Shown here: positions 26,421-34,291 of the stretch, piece by piece
How positions within the stretch are numbered: position 1 is the first letter of the stretch
Layout of the letters: each line of letters begins with the position of its first letter
Assembly (NCBI GenBank): GCA_051000815.1
Contig: JBPCNX010000082.1
Coordinates: 1-64,000 of the forward strand
Source of the DNA: PSRF01 sp051000815
Lineage (GTDB): Bacteria; Acidobacteriota; Blastocatellia; Pyrinomonadales; Pyrinomonadaceae
Direction of reading: 5' to 3'
Length of the DNA: 64,000 nucleotides
Translations under genes and position numbers: made by a program
Notes under the pieces: generated by a model
What the model saw: only the letters and a program-made list of their open reading frames with translations
Told to the model about the DNA's origin: nothing
Database searches by the model: none

Positions 26421-26909
26421 CTAACTGGCCCGGCCGCCCCCGAGGGTGAGTATCGCAATGACTACATTGATTGCAACTCCTGTTGCCACATACAACCAGT
26501 ATCGGAAAGAGGAGATGCTGCGCTTAAATCGGATCAGCGTGACGATGCCGAAAGGAATCCAAATTAAAACTCCGGTGATGAGCCCCGGACCATATTCGCG
26601 ATGAAGCAGGCTGGTTGAGAGGTGGCTCAATCCGTTAATGAAGACGACCGTACCGAGGATTACCAGCAGCTGCCGGGGGAAGTTGAATCTTCGGGCGAGA
26701 AGAATCCCGGTGATTATCAAAGCCATCCCAATTGCCTGGCCTACCAGGAATTCTGTCTGAAGCAGTTCCACGCCTCTCAGTCTCTTGAGGTAAGCGGAAT
26801 AGCCTTCACCGCCCCACAGCTCTTCAGCGATGTGAAGGAGGTAGGTGAGAGGGAAGAGCCAGGACCAAAACGTAAGAGATCTGTCGGACAGAGCGTTTTC
26901 GTTATCCAT
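26421..26909 (-). CDS. HXXEE domain membrane protein
   Basis: This 162-residue integral membrane protein carries the motif HIAEE (residues 26-30) that names the HXXEE family, in the first hydrophobic segment (FWSWLFPLTYLLHIAEE). Four or five membrane helices follow, including GMALIITGILLA, LLVILGTVVFINGL and ATGVAINVVIAILTL. Conserved His/Glu inside the membrane suggest a metal site or proton relay, but the family has no established biochemical role. It ends beside the radical SAM terminator and seems to be a single-gene unit. Confidence 0.85.
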   Translation of the reverse strand: MDNENALSDRSLTFWSWLFPLTYLLHIAEELWGGEGYSAYLKRLRGVELLQTEFLVGQAIGMALIITGILLARRFNFPRQLLVILGTVVFINGLSHLSTSLLHREYGPGLITGVLIWIPFGIVTLIRFKRSISSFRYWLYVATGVAINVVIAILTLGGGRAS

Positions 26910-26991
26910 GTGCCTGAACGAGCTGAAGGATCTAAGAGATTCAGTTATACCAGCAGAGTGTGATAAGTGATAAGTGCCCGTACTCCAAAGT

Positions 26992-27079
26992 GAACTGATT
27001 TTTTGGAGTGCGCCGACTTGTCAGCGCTTTATTTAACATTCATGAAAGCGGCAACGAGTTGCCGCACTCCCAAAAAATG
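26992..27079. repeat. Palindromic repeat ending at the permease start codon
   Basis: TTTTTTGGAGTGCG near 26998 pairs with CGCACTCCCAAAAAA at about 27063-27077; inside, CAGCGCTTT pairs with AAAGCGG. The result is a hairpin of two stems around a short spacer, of the type found between genes in this window. Its last bases (AAAAAATG) include the ATG used for the amino acid permease, so the repeat forms the translation start region. Confidence 0.7.
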
Positions 27080-28423
27080 GACTCTTCAAGTTCGCAAAAC
27101 CACTCACCAGATTCAAAACCCGCATTAGTACGGCGTCTCGGCCTGTTCGACGCGACGATGCTCGTTATGGGTGGAATCATCGGCTCGGGCATCTTCATCA
27201 ATTCTTACGTGGTGGCGCGCCAGGTCAACAGTGCGCTTTTGATCCTGGGTGTGTGGGCATTTGGCGGATTGATCGCGCTCGCCGCGGCATTCATCTGGGC
27301 CGAGTTGGCCGCGCTCCGGCCGGACGTTGGCGGTCAGTATGCTTACCTGCGTGAAGCCTATCATCCTGCGGTGGCTTTTCTTTATGGCTGGGCCTTGTTG
27401 CTGGTGATCCAAACGGGCGGGATGGCCGCGGTTGCGGTTACCTTTGCGCGCTACTTCGTGGAATCGACGGACATCCTACTCGCGGATAGTCTGGTTGCCG
27501 CGCTGGTTCTGGCAATTCTTACAGCAGTCAATTGCCTGGGTGTACGCGCAGGGAGCACGGTCCAAAGTTCTCTGATGGTCCTGAAGATCCTCGCTATTCT
27601 GGCGCTCATCGTCTGCGGATTACTACTGGCTGGGCCGCATTGGCCCGAGACGCTTAGTCCTCCACCGCCACGCTCATTTAGTCTTCTCAGTGCGATTGGC
27701 GCTGCAATGGTGCCGGTGCTATTTGCTTACGGTGGCTGGCAGACCGCAAGCTTCGTGGCCGGCGAAATCCGTGAGCCACGAAAAAACCTGCCACGCGCAC
27801 TTATTATCGGCGTTGTCGGTGTTGTGGTCTTGTATCTGCTGGTAAACGTCGTGTACGTCTACGTGCTGAATCCTGACGGATTGGCCCGAACCACAACGCC
27901 GGCGTCCGACGTGATGAGATTCGCTTTAGGCCCGGCAGGTGCGAAGTTGATCGCCGCCGGCATTGCTATCTCGACGTTGGGATTTTTGAGCCAGGGAATG
28001 CTAACCGCTCCCCGGGTCTACTTTGCCATGGCCGAGGATGGCTTGTTCTTCAGGAGCGTGGCGCGCGTTCACCCGAAGACGCTTGTACCAATCGTGGCCA
28101 TCGTGGTTCAGGGAATCCTGGCCATCGTAATCGCGCTCTGGGGACGTTACGAGCAGATTTTAAACTACGTAGTTTCTGTGGACTTTATTTTCTTTGGTCT
28201 TACTGCAACCTGCATCTTTGTGTTTCGGAGAAGAAGCAAGACCGATCGCCCAGATGGCATCCGTGTCCCCGGACATCCTTTCACGACCGCGCTCTTCGTG
28301 GCGATCTGTTGGCTCGTGGTCATAAATACGATCTACAGGTATCCCGAAAACACGTTGATTGGTGTGGCAATTCTTTTGGCGGGAATTCCTGCCTACTTCT
28401 TTTGGAAGTGGAAAAACCGATGA
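27077..28423 (+). CDS. APC-superfamily amino acid permease
   Basis: This 448-residue transporter has about twelve membrane helices. Helix 1 has the signature GGIIGSGIF, followed by a cytoplasmic loop and GGLIALAAAFIWAELAALRP, typical of the APC (LAT/GabP-like) families. FAYGGWQTASFVAGEIREPRKNLPRA in the middle is the well-conserved helix 6 region. ATG 27077 is chosen; a GTG at 27008 is in frame but its extension is encoded by a repeat element. The last codons overlap the start of the aminotransferase by four bases (ATGA), so uptake of an amino acid and its transamination are likely coupled. Confidence 0.9.
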   Translation: MDSSSSQNHSPDSKPALVRRLGLFDATMLVMGGIIGSGIFINSYVVARQVNSALLILGVWAFGGLIALAAAFIWAELAALRPDVGGQYAYLREAYHPAVAFLYGWALLLVIQTGGMAAVAVTFARYFVESTDILLADSLVAALVLAILTAVNCLGVRAGSTVQSSLMVLKILAILALIVCGLLLAGPHWPETLSPPPPRSFSLLSAIGAAMVPVLFAYGGWQTASFVAGEIREPRKNLPRALIIGVVGVVVLYLLVNVVYVYVLNPDGLARTTTPASDVMRFALGPAGAKLIAAGIAISTLGFLSQGMLTAPRVYFAMAEDGLFFRSVARVHPKTLVPIVAIVVQGILAIVIALWGRYEQILNYVVSVDFIFFGLTATCIFVFRRRSKTDRPDGIRVPGHPFTTALFVAICWLVVINTIYRYPENTLIGVAILLAGIPAYFFWKWKNR

Positions 28424-29511
28424 AGACAAACGCGGCTGAGCTGCCCGGTTCCGAATACATGCACTGGGCCAAGACGCACTCCCAGGCGCGCTTCAATCTC
28501 GCCACGAGCGGGCTCGCGAATGTCCGGTTGGAAGAACTCAAAGTGGGTTTGGAGGACCTCGAGCTGACCCGCGATGGCGGTTACGGGTACGAGCCACTGC
28601 AGCGATCTCTCGCGGCACATCTGCAGGTTGATGCGGAATGTATCGTAACTGCAACCGGCACTTCCCTGGCGAATCACCTGGCAATGGCGGCGTTCGTTGA
28701 AGCCGGCGATGAAGTTCTGATTGAGCACCCAACTTATGAACCGCTGCTCGCTCTCGCTCGTTACCTCGGCGCCGACATAAAGCGGTTCAGCCGCCGCTTC
28801 GAAGCGGGATTTCGTGTGTCGCCGGAAGAAATAGCAAAGCGCGTGTCCTCGAGGACGCGTCTGATTGTGCTTACCAACATGCATAATCCGTCAGGAGTGC
28901 TGAGCGACGAGCAGACACTGCAGCAGGTGGGAGAAATTGCGAGAAGAGCCGGCGGGCGAGTTCTGGTTGATGAGGTTTATCTTGAAGCTCTGTTCGCAGA
29001 GCGTCCGTTGACCGCGCTTCATCTGGGTTCCGAATTCATTACAACGAGCAGTTTGACGAAAGCATTCGGATTGAGCGGCCTGCGCTGTGGCTGGATTGTT
29101 GCCGAGCCGGAACTGGCGCAGAGGATTTGGCGCTTGAACGATCTCTTTGGCGTGATGCCGGCGCATCCAGCTGAGCGGTTGAGCGTCGTTGCCCTGGAAC
29201 AACTCGCTGAGATTGCGATTCGGGCGCGAGCGCGGCTGACACAGAACCGCGCACTGGTTTATGAATTCCTTAATTCACGTGCGGATCTGGAGGCAATTAA
29301 GCCTGATTTCGGAACAATAGTCTTTCCCAGACTTCGAAAGGGAACTGCGGAGGGATTGTGTAAAGAGCTCCGGGAGAAATACGAAACGTCAGTGGTTCCC
29401 GGGAGCTTCTTCGAAATGCCGGCGCACTTTCGGATCGGGTTTGGCGGCGATCCAGAGGTATTAGAAAGTGGACTCGAACGCCTTGGAGCCGCGCTGGATG
29501 ATCTCCGCTAA
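28420..29511 (+). CDS. Class I/II PLP-dependent aminotransferase
   Basis: This 363-residue cytoplasmic aminotransferase (fold-type I) has TGTSLANHLAMAAF for PLP phosphate contacts, TNMHNPSGVLS with the substrate Asn, VDEVYLEAL with the PLP-ring Asp, and the Schiff-base lysine K214 in SSLTKAFGLSGLRCGW. Start ATG 28420 overlaps the permease stop, giving the usual family length. It is related to the aspartate/aromatic aminotransferase-like clade. The exact amino donor is unknown, but coupling to the APC permease suggests it handles the amino acid that permease imports. Downstream 180 bases hold only repeat-like sequence. Confidence 0.9.
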   Translation: MKTNAAELPGSEYMHWAKTHSQARFNLATSGLANVRLEELKVGLEDLELTRDGGYGYEPLQRSLAAHLQVDAECIVTATGTSLANHLAMAAFVEAGDEVLIEHPTYEPLLALARYLGADIKRFSRRFEAGFRVSPEEIAKRVSSRTRLIVLTNMHNPSGVLSDEQTLQQVGEIARRAGGRVLVDEVYLEALFAERPLTALHLGSEFITTSSLTKAFGLSGLRCGWIVAEPELAQRIWRLNDLFGVMPAHPAERLSVVALEQLAEIAIRARARLTQNRALVYEFLNSRADLEAIKPDFGTIVFPRLRKGTAEGLCKELREKYETSVVPGSFFEMPAHFRIGFGGDPEVLESGLERLGAALDDLR

Positions 29512-29694
29512 CTAAAAAGCTTTCTGATGGTTTGTTGCTTGGTGTTCGTTCTCTGTTGAGCGTTACCAGCCTGCAGAAACTCATGGAAGCGATCCGCTAA
29601 TTCACACTAAACATGTTCGTGTTGTTTTCGTGCAATTTCATGGATTGTGTTTTAATCAAGTCCCTAATTATCCAAATTACCCTGAAGCGGCATG

Positions 29695-30387
29695 TCAGTT
29701 AATTTTTTCTGGTTTGGTTCCTACCAGTTCTGCGAGCCAAAAATACAGACGCTCGGCCGCCTCATTTCCAGCTGCCTCCGCCGTAATTCTGATCGGCGGA
29801 TCGGATGGGGAGTTGGCCTTCCGGCCCTGCGGACCTCCCATCGATTGATAGTAAACCTTGCCTTTCAATCGGGGTTTACTATCGCGTGGCGCAAACACAT
29901 AGTATTTGACTTCGAGATCCGGGGAATTGATTATCACCTTCCCACCCTGGAAGTTGTCGACCTCACATTCCACTAACACTACGTAGGCGTCCGTCTCGCC
30001 GAGCGCGCGCTTCGCCGCCGCGGCTCGCTTGAGATTCCCGATCAGCCTGCCTTCAATATTCGGAAGTTCCTTCAGCCGCTGGATGAAGCTGTTGAAGATG
30101 ATGTCCTCACTAATCAGGTGTTTTGAACTTACCTGCCTGGCAATCAGCAAGTGGACGGGATAACTGAGCTCGCTGAACTTTTTGGCTCGAGCCGCGACTT
30201 CCTCCTCAGGTGTGGAAACGGCGGGTGGGGGTAATGCGGTCGACGGAACTGTGCGCGGGGCTCGTCTGCCTGACTGTGCTGACACGCTTCCGGGCAACGC
30301 TAACCCGACAATGAGGCAGACTCCACTCGCTGCCAACCAGATCACGTGTTTGCCACCATGTTTGGTCATAGCCTCTACGCGCTGCAT
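29695..30387 (-). CDS. Exported protein of unknown function
   Basis: This 230-residue protein has an N-terminal signal peptide (WLAASGVCLIVGLALPGSVSA, about residues 19-39) and a proline-rich linker (RAPRTVPSTALPPPAVST), then a globular domain (about 70-225). Recognisable blocks are LGETDAYVVLVECEVDNFQ and LEVKYYVFAPRDSKPRLKGKVYY; they look like a beta-rich fold but match no family I know. AAGGA lies five bases before the ATG. It follows the SCO1-like and 60-residue genes on the same strand, with 16 bases between, so one operon is likely. Confidence 0.75.
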   Translation of the reverse strand: MQRVEAMTKHGGKHVIWLAASGVCLIVGLALPGSVSAQSGRRAPRTVPSTALPPPAVSTPEEEVAARAKKFSELSYPVHLLIARQVSSKHLISEDIIFNSFIQRLKELPNIEGRLIGNLKRAAAAKRALGETDAYVVLVECEVDNFQGGKVIINSPDLEVKYYVFAPRDSKPRLKGKVYYQSMGGPQGRKANSPSDPPIRITAEAAGNEAAERLYFWLAELVGTKPEKIN

Positions 30388-30403
30388 CGCGCTTTCCTTG
30401 ACG

Positions 30404-30586
30404 CTAGGATTTGATTCGTTTGAGTCGTTTCTCGATCCCGGTCAGCCCGCGCAATACGTTTAGCGCATTGCCCGCCGTGATCGCCGGATCCATCACCATG
30501 TCTGCAAATTGCCACGTAATCTTGCGCTCGTAAATGCCGCCTTGGCGATTCAGCTCCTCAGAATAGGCGGTGAGCATGTCGCGCAT
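30404..30586 (-). CDS. Small conserved-looking protein (60 residues), unknown
   Basis: This 60-residue, mostly hydrophilic protein reads ITWQFADMVMDPAITAGNAL and ends LKRIKS. A GAGG sequence overlapping the SCO1-gene stop lies about nine bases before the ATG. Its tight position between two genes of one minus-strand unit (10 bases after the SCO1 gene, 16 before the exported protein) supports it being real. No domain is recognised. Confidence 0.5.
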   Translation of the reverse strand: MRDMLTAYSEELNRQGGIYERKITWQFADMVMDPAITAGNALNVLRGLTGIEKRLKRIKS

Positions 30587-30596
30587 TGCATGATCC

Positions 30597-31238
30597 TCAT
30601 TTCGGGTTTGCTGGCTTGTCGTTAATTACAGATTCAACTGTTTTGATGAGTTCAGCGGGCGATGTCAGGGCGAAACTCTTCTTCCAGAGGCCGGTGGGCT
30701 CGTTGCCCACCACCAGGATGTTTACGTGGTCCTCTTTATTCGCGACATACTGCCCGATCTTATGAAGCGCCCAATCAACGTTCTCCTTCTTGCCGCTCAA
30801 AAAGTGCCAGCCAGGTTTCGCATGGTACGTCTTCGCATACTCTTTTAGTCTAGCGGGCGTATCAATAACCGGGTCAACTGTGATTGAGAGAATAAACACA
30901 TCCCTGCCGAGGCGTTGACCTAGGAAGTTCTGGATCTTTTCCAAATTGCTGTTTTTTGCCGGGCAAGCGCTCGTACAGGTCGCCATGAAAGAGCTGATGA
31001 TTACGATCTTGTCTTTCAGCAGGTCACTGTAGAACCGCAGCTTCTGACCGTTCTGATTGACAAGTTCGACGTCACTGAAATACCTGTGAGGACCAGTGAG
31101 CTGTTCGCCTTTGTTCGATGATTCCGTCGTGGGATCGGGTGGAACTCCTGGTCGCACCGGCGCGGTTGGCGTCTGGGCCTGCAGGGTCGTGGCGGCAAGT
31201 AATACGCAAATGATGATGCTCAATAGAAGTTGCCTCAT
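30597..31238 (-). CDS. SCO1/SenC-family thiol protein
   Basis: This 213-residue exported protein of the SCO1/SenC/PrrC thioredoxin-like family has a signal peptide (residues 4-20, LLLSIIICVLLAATTL). The copper-binding motif CTSAC (C88, C92; CxxxC) and conserved histidine H171 (KEDHVNILVV) are intact, so copper binding or delivery to a cuproenzyme is plausible. ATG 31238 is preferred because GGAGG lies nine bases upstream; the ATG three codons earlier abuts that site. Neither cytochrome oxidase nor copper genes are nearby. The downstream partners (60-residue protein and exported protein) look operonic. Confidence 0.87.
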   Translation of the reverse strand: MRQLLLSIIICVLLAATTLQAQTPTAPVRPGVPPDPTTESSNKGEQLTGPHRYFSDVELVNQNGQKLRFYSDLLKDKIVIISSFMATCTSACPAKNSNLEKIQNFLGQRLGRDVFILSITVDPVIDTPARLKEYAKTYHAKPGWHFLSGKKENVDWALHKIGQYVANKEDHVNILVVGNEPTGLWKKSFALTSPAELIKTVESVINDKPANPK

Positions 31239-31261
31239 CAGCGCCATCCTCCGGTGTGAGA

Positions 31262-32239
31262 TCAGGTTTTAGTTAACGCACGGACAGCTTCGCGAGCGTA
31301 GTAGGTGATTATGATGTCGGCGCCGGCCCGTTTGATGCTTGTAAGAGTTTCCATCATCACGCGGCTTTCATCGATCCAACCATTTTGTGCCGCCGCCTTG
31401 ATCATTGCGTACTCACCGGACACATGGTACGCGGCCAGTGGCAATTCGAATTGTTCTCTGATCATTCTGAGGAGGTCGAGGCAAACTGTGGCCGGTTTTA
31501 CCATCAGGATGTCCGCGCCTTCAGCATAGTCGAGTTCAGCTTCGCGCAGCGCTTCACGCGCGTTAGCTGAATCGATCTGATAGGCGCGCCGATCACCAAA
31601 CGCGGGCGTGCTTCCGGCTGCGTCGCGGAAAGGACCATAGAAAGCGGAAGCGAATTTGACGCTGTAAGCCATGATGCTTACGTCTTGAAAGCCGGAGTCG
31701 TCGAGCGCAGCGCGAATGGCGCCCACCTGTCCATCCATCATGGCCGAGGGCGCCACCAGGTCCGCGCCGGCGTTTGCCTGACTGACTGCGGTTCGTGCCA
31801 GCAACTGCAGCGTTTCATCGTTCACGACCTCATTACCGCGCACGACACCACAATGTCCGTGTGATGTGTATTCACATAGACAAGTGTCCGCTATGACAAG
31901 CAACTCAGGCGCCTCCCTTTTGATAGCACGCACGGCTTGCTGCACAATTCCATTTTCTGCATAGGCACCCGACGCTTGCTCGTCCTTTGTTTCCGGCAAA
32001 CCGAAGAGGATGACGCCACGAACACCTAGCTCCTGAGCTGCGACCGCTTCTTTCACAATCTCGTCAACCGAAAGGTTGTGCACGCCGGGCATCGACTCCA
32101 CTTCGCGGCGGACGCCATCACCGGGACAGGCGAAGAGCGGCAGAATGAAGTCTTCGGGTGCGAGCCGGGTTTCGCGCACGAGAGAGCGTAGCGCTTCGCT
32201 TCTTCGGAGACGGCGGGGACGATGAATTAAGGTTGGCAT
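31262..32239 (-). CDS. hemB: Delta-aminolevulinic acid dehydratase (porphobilinogen synthase)
   Basis: This 325-residue enzyme condenses two molecules of 5-aminolevulinate to porphobilinogen in tetrapyrrole (heme) biosynthesis. The zinc-binding cysteines are present (C120, C122, C130 in DTCLCEYTSHGHCG), so it is the zinc type. The Schiff-base lysines are K195 (in YSVKFAS) and K248 (in MVKPA), as in other HemB proteins. The length is standard. The gene lies 23 bases upstream of the SCO1-like gene, so the two could be co-transcribed; heme supply and a copper chaperone for heme-copper oxidase would make sense together. Its upstream region is a 7-base repeat palindrome. Confidence 0.96.
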   Translation of the reverse strand: MPTLIHRPRRLRRSEALRSLVRETRLAPEDFILPLFACPGDGVRREVESMPGVHNLSVDEIVKEAVAAQELGVRGVILFGLPETKDEQASGAYAENGIVQQAVRAIKREAPELLVIADTCLCEYTSHGHCGVVRGNEVVNDETLQLLARTAVSQANAGADLVAPSAMMDGQVGAIRAALDDSGFQDVSIMAYSVKFASAFYGPFRDAAGSTPAFGDRRAYQIDSANAREALREAELDYAEGADILMVKPATVCLDLLRMIREQFELPLAAYHVSGEYAMIKAAAQNGWIDESRVMMETLTSIKRAGADIIITYYAREAVRALTKT

Positions 32240-32254
32240 TTAATTAAGATGACC

Positions 32255-32410
32255 AGGTCCAATGTCCAATGTCCGCGAACTGTACGACTTCTCACCTCGT
32301 GATTACGTCGGACCAATCGGCTTGGTTCTTCACACAACGCAACTATTCGGCTCTTTTCTTTCCGCCTCAAAAGCGGACATGGGACCTTGGACTTTGGACA
32401 TTGGACATTG
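32255..32410. repeat. Inverted repeat of GTCCAAT / ATTGGAC 7-base units
   Basis: The left arm (32255-32280) has GTCCAAT, GTCCAAT, GTCCGCG. The right arm (32371-32410) has GCGGACAT, then CTTGGAC, TTTGGAC, ATTGGAC, ATTG. The arms pair around a spacer of about 90 bases. The repeat starts 15 bases upstream of the hemB start, and its right arm reaches the end of the thioesterase gene. Confidence 0.8.
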
Positions 32411-32413
32411 AAT

Positions 32414-32884
32414 TTACCAGCGATGATATGCCGGATGTCCTGGCTTAACCGCGACAAAGGTCCCGCGGCAAGTGGCGGTTACTTTGTCGTGCGCGATGAG
32501 TTCACCTTCAACCACCGCGCGGTCTTCCTTCGACTCAACGACGCGCGCTACCAGTCTAACCGGTAAGTCGGTGGGCGTCGGGCGCAGCAATTTGATCGCA
32601 TATTCAGCAGTCACTGTACAAGGCGGATGATCCAGTCCCGCCTTTCTCATCAGGTGCCAAGCCGCCGTCCAGTTACAGTGGCAATCGAGCAAAGTGCCAA
32701 TGATGCCGCCGCTTAACATCCCGGTAAACGACTCGTGGTGGGTCTCCGCCTGCCATTCAGCAATCACTTCGTCGCTGTCAGTTTTCCGAAAGCTGCGAAT
32801 GTGCAGACCTTTCTCGTTCTTTGGCCCACATCCGAAACAAGCGAGATTAGGAGCATAGGTTTCCTGGATACTTTTTTCGGACAT
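32414..32884 (-). CDS. PaaI-type hotdog-fold thioesterase
   Basis: This 156-residue protein has a hotdog fold. CFGCGPKNEKGLHIRSF at the N-terminus and the segment HHESFTGMLSGGIIGTLLDCH are typical of the PaaI/YiiD-like thioesterase superfamily, where the G-G-I-x-x-T-x-x-D-x stretch forms part of the active site. Substrate would be an acyl-CoA. The first 61 codons of the longer open frame lie in a repeat and have no coding character, so ATG 32884 (before SEKSIQE) is the probable start. It lies upstream of hemB, separated by a repeat. Confidence 0.8.
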   Translation of the reverse strand: MSEKSIQETYAPNLACFGCGPKNEKGLHIRSFRKTDSDEVIAEWQAETHHESFTGMLSGGIIGTLLDCHCNWTAAWHLMRKAGLDHPPCTVTAEYAIKLLRPTPTDLPVRLVARVVESKEDRAVVEGELIAHDKVTATCRGTFVAVKPGHPAYHRW

Positions 32885-33017
32885 TGTGCCCACCTTGAAA
32901 ACCCGGGAGATCAAAATATTGTCGCGGTCGATTATAATGGCTGCTCGTAAGTTTTGCAGAGCGGTTTCAAAGGCTTTGGACGAAAAGCCTTTACGAAGAT
33001 CCAGACGCTTCGGCAAA

Positions 33018-33144
33018 CAGTACAGAACCCGTAGCGGGAGCGACGGGGTGCTTAAGGTAAGACACATGAAAAACTCGGTGTTAGTTCGGTGACGTTAGGA
33101 CGGTTGAGGTCAACCATCCCGTCGCTGCCGCCCCGGGTTCTGTA
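33018..33144. repeat. REP-like palindrome, copy 1 (CAGAACCCG / AGCGACGGG)
   Basis: The arm GTACAGAACCCGTAGCGGGA followed by GCGACGGGG (about 33018-33048) pairs with CCCGTCGCTGCCG followed by CCCCGGGTTCTGTA (about 33117-33144), flanking about 70 bases. The core matches a second copy at 61723-61869 (CAGAACCGG...AGCGGTAGCGACCGGG). It sits between the divergent thioesterase and small exported protein genes. Confidence 0.75.
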
Positions 33145-33186
33145 TGTTTTTTCCAATTCCAAACAGATCATTCGATGGAGGACGGA

Positions 33187-33588
33187 GTGAATAAACTATT
33201 ATTGTCCGCAGCTTTATTAGCGCTTCTTTTAGTCGCCGCCGCTAATGCGACAACGCAGCATGGCTTTAGCGTGAAGCAGTATGAGGAGTTTCATGAGGTG
33301 CTGCATCCCCTGGAACATGAGGCTTTACCGAAGAAGGACTTTCGTCGCATCCGGGCAAAATCGAGCTTGTTGGTGAAGCATGGTCGCGAAATCGTTAAGT
33401 ACGGGGTTCCTGCAGGAACGACAGACGAGCAGCGAGCAGAGTTCAAAAGAGAACTGGACAAGTTTAATCGCGCCTTAACCAAATTTCGCGCGGATGCACG
33501 GCGTGGTTCAAACAATCAACTCAAAACCTCATATAGCGCCGTTCACGATTCCTTCGAGATGCTCGCCTCGATGCTCCCGCGGAGGTAG
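33187..33588 (+). CDS. Small exported helical protein, unknown
   Basis: This 133-residue protein starts with a signal peptide (LLLSAALLALLLVAAANA, roughly residues 4-21), so the mature part is periplasmic or secreted. The mature protein is helical, rich in Lys, Arg and Glu, with blocks YEEFHEVLHPLEHEALPKKD and REIVKYGVPAGTTDEQRAEF. GGAGG lies six bases upstream of the GTG chosen; an ATG four codons earlier is in frame. No metal-binding or heme motif is visible and no family is recognised. Confidence 0.65.
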   Translation: MNKLLLSAALLALLLVAAANATTQHGFSVKQYEEFHEVLHPLEHEALPKKDFRRIRAKSSLLVKHGREIVKYGVPAGTTDEQRAEFKRELDKFNRALTKFRADARRGSNNQLKTSYSAVHDSFEMLASMLPRR

Positions 33589-33600
33589 CGCTCGGAATCC

Positions 33601-33691
33601 GGAAATATTAGCCGCGGATAAACGCGAATGACACGGATCAGAAATTGTTTGGGTTTGTAATCCGCGTGCTCCGCGTTAATCCGCGGCTAAT
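33601..33691. repeat. Inverted repeat of CGCGGATAA type
   Basis: TTAGCCGCGGATAAACGCG at 33608-33626 pairs with CGCGTTAATCCGCGGCTAA at 33672-33690, a nearly perfect stem of about 19 bp around a 45-base spacer. It lies just after the small exported gene and may also serve as a transcription end. Confidence 0.8.
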
Positions 33692-33706
33692 TGTCTTCTG
33701 CTCCCT

Positions 33707-33844
33707 TCACAGCTGCGCGGTTGCCGGATCCGCTTCCGCCGAATGGGTCTTGGGCTCCTTTCGCCGCAGAATCGCCGCTGAGATTAGAGTTACAAGCAAT
33801 CCGATCGGAAGAGGCTCGACCAGATTTATTTCCGGGCTACGCCC
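33707..33844 (-). pseudogene. Remnant of a C-terminal membrane anchor
   Basis: A short minus-strand open stretch encodes VEPLPIGLLVTLISAAILRR followed by KEPKTHSAEADPATAQL and a stop. This is a hydrophobic segment followed by a basic stop-transfer, like the C-terminus of a membrane protein. It has no start codon; the frame is closed upstream by a TAG inside GGGC/GCCC repeat sequence. I read it as the leftover end of a decayed gene. Confidence 0.35.
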
Positions 33845-34291
33845 CTAGTTCGGGCTTTGCCCCTTGGATCATCGGGCCAGAAGGCCGCACGGGGGGCATA
33901 GCCCAAATGTAAAAGGGACTGATGGCAGGGCAGAGCCACCGCCTCACATCCGGCGGCAAAGCCGCACTTGAAATGGCGCGTGACTTTGAGGCAAAGCCGC
34001 AAATTAGAAGTACATCATCAGCGGACGTTGGACATTGGACGTTGGACTTTGGACTTTGGACATTTTTTTAAGGAATTCTATGGAGATGCCACTCTCGCAA
34101 CGCGAGCGAAAGGAAGAGCCATAACAAAGGCGTTAGTGGCGGGGATTCTCAAAGAGATCGAAGACCTGCGCCGGAGTGACGTTCCCCGACCATAGTCAAC
34201 TTCCACATCGACCTCTAAGTCCGGCAGATCGGACGGCGAAGCCGGATCCTGCCTGACCTAATTCATGTCTTCAATTCCCCCGCCTTTCGCA
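33845..34291. other. Repeat-rich intergenic region
   Basis: This 447-base stretch holds no supported gene. It contains a GGGCTTTGCCCC / GGGGGGCATAGCCC palindromic patch (about 33852-33906), GGCAAAGCCGC patches (about 33953 and 33991), and a run of TTGGACA, TTGGACG, TTGGACT, TTGGACT, TTGGACA units (34028-34062). A weak plus-strand frame at about 34080-34193 has some coding flavour but no start or family. It looks like a graveyard of repeats downstream of the M14 peptidase. Confidence 0.55.

Noticed and set aside
33691..33912. Plus-strand open frame of 73 codons
   Set aside because: It is made of repeat sequence; the opposite strand shows the membrane-anchor remnant instead.
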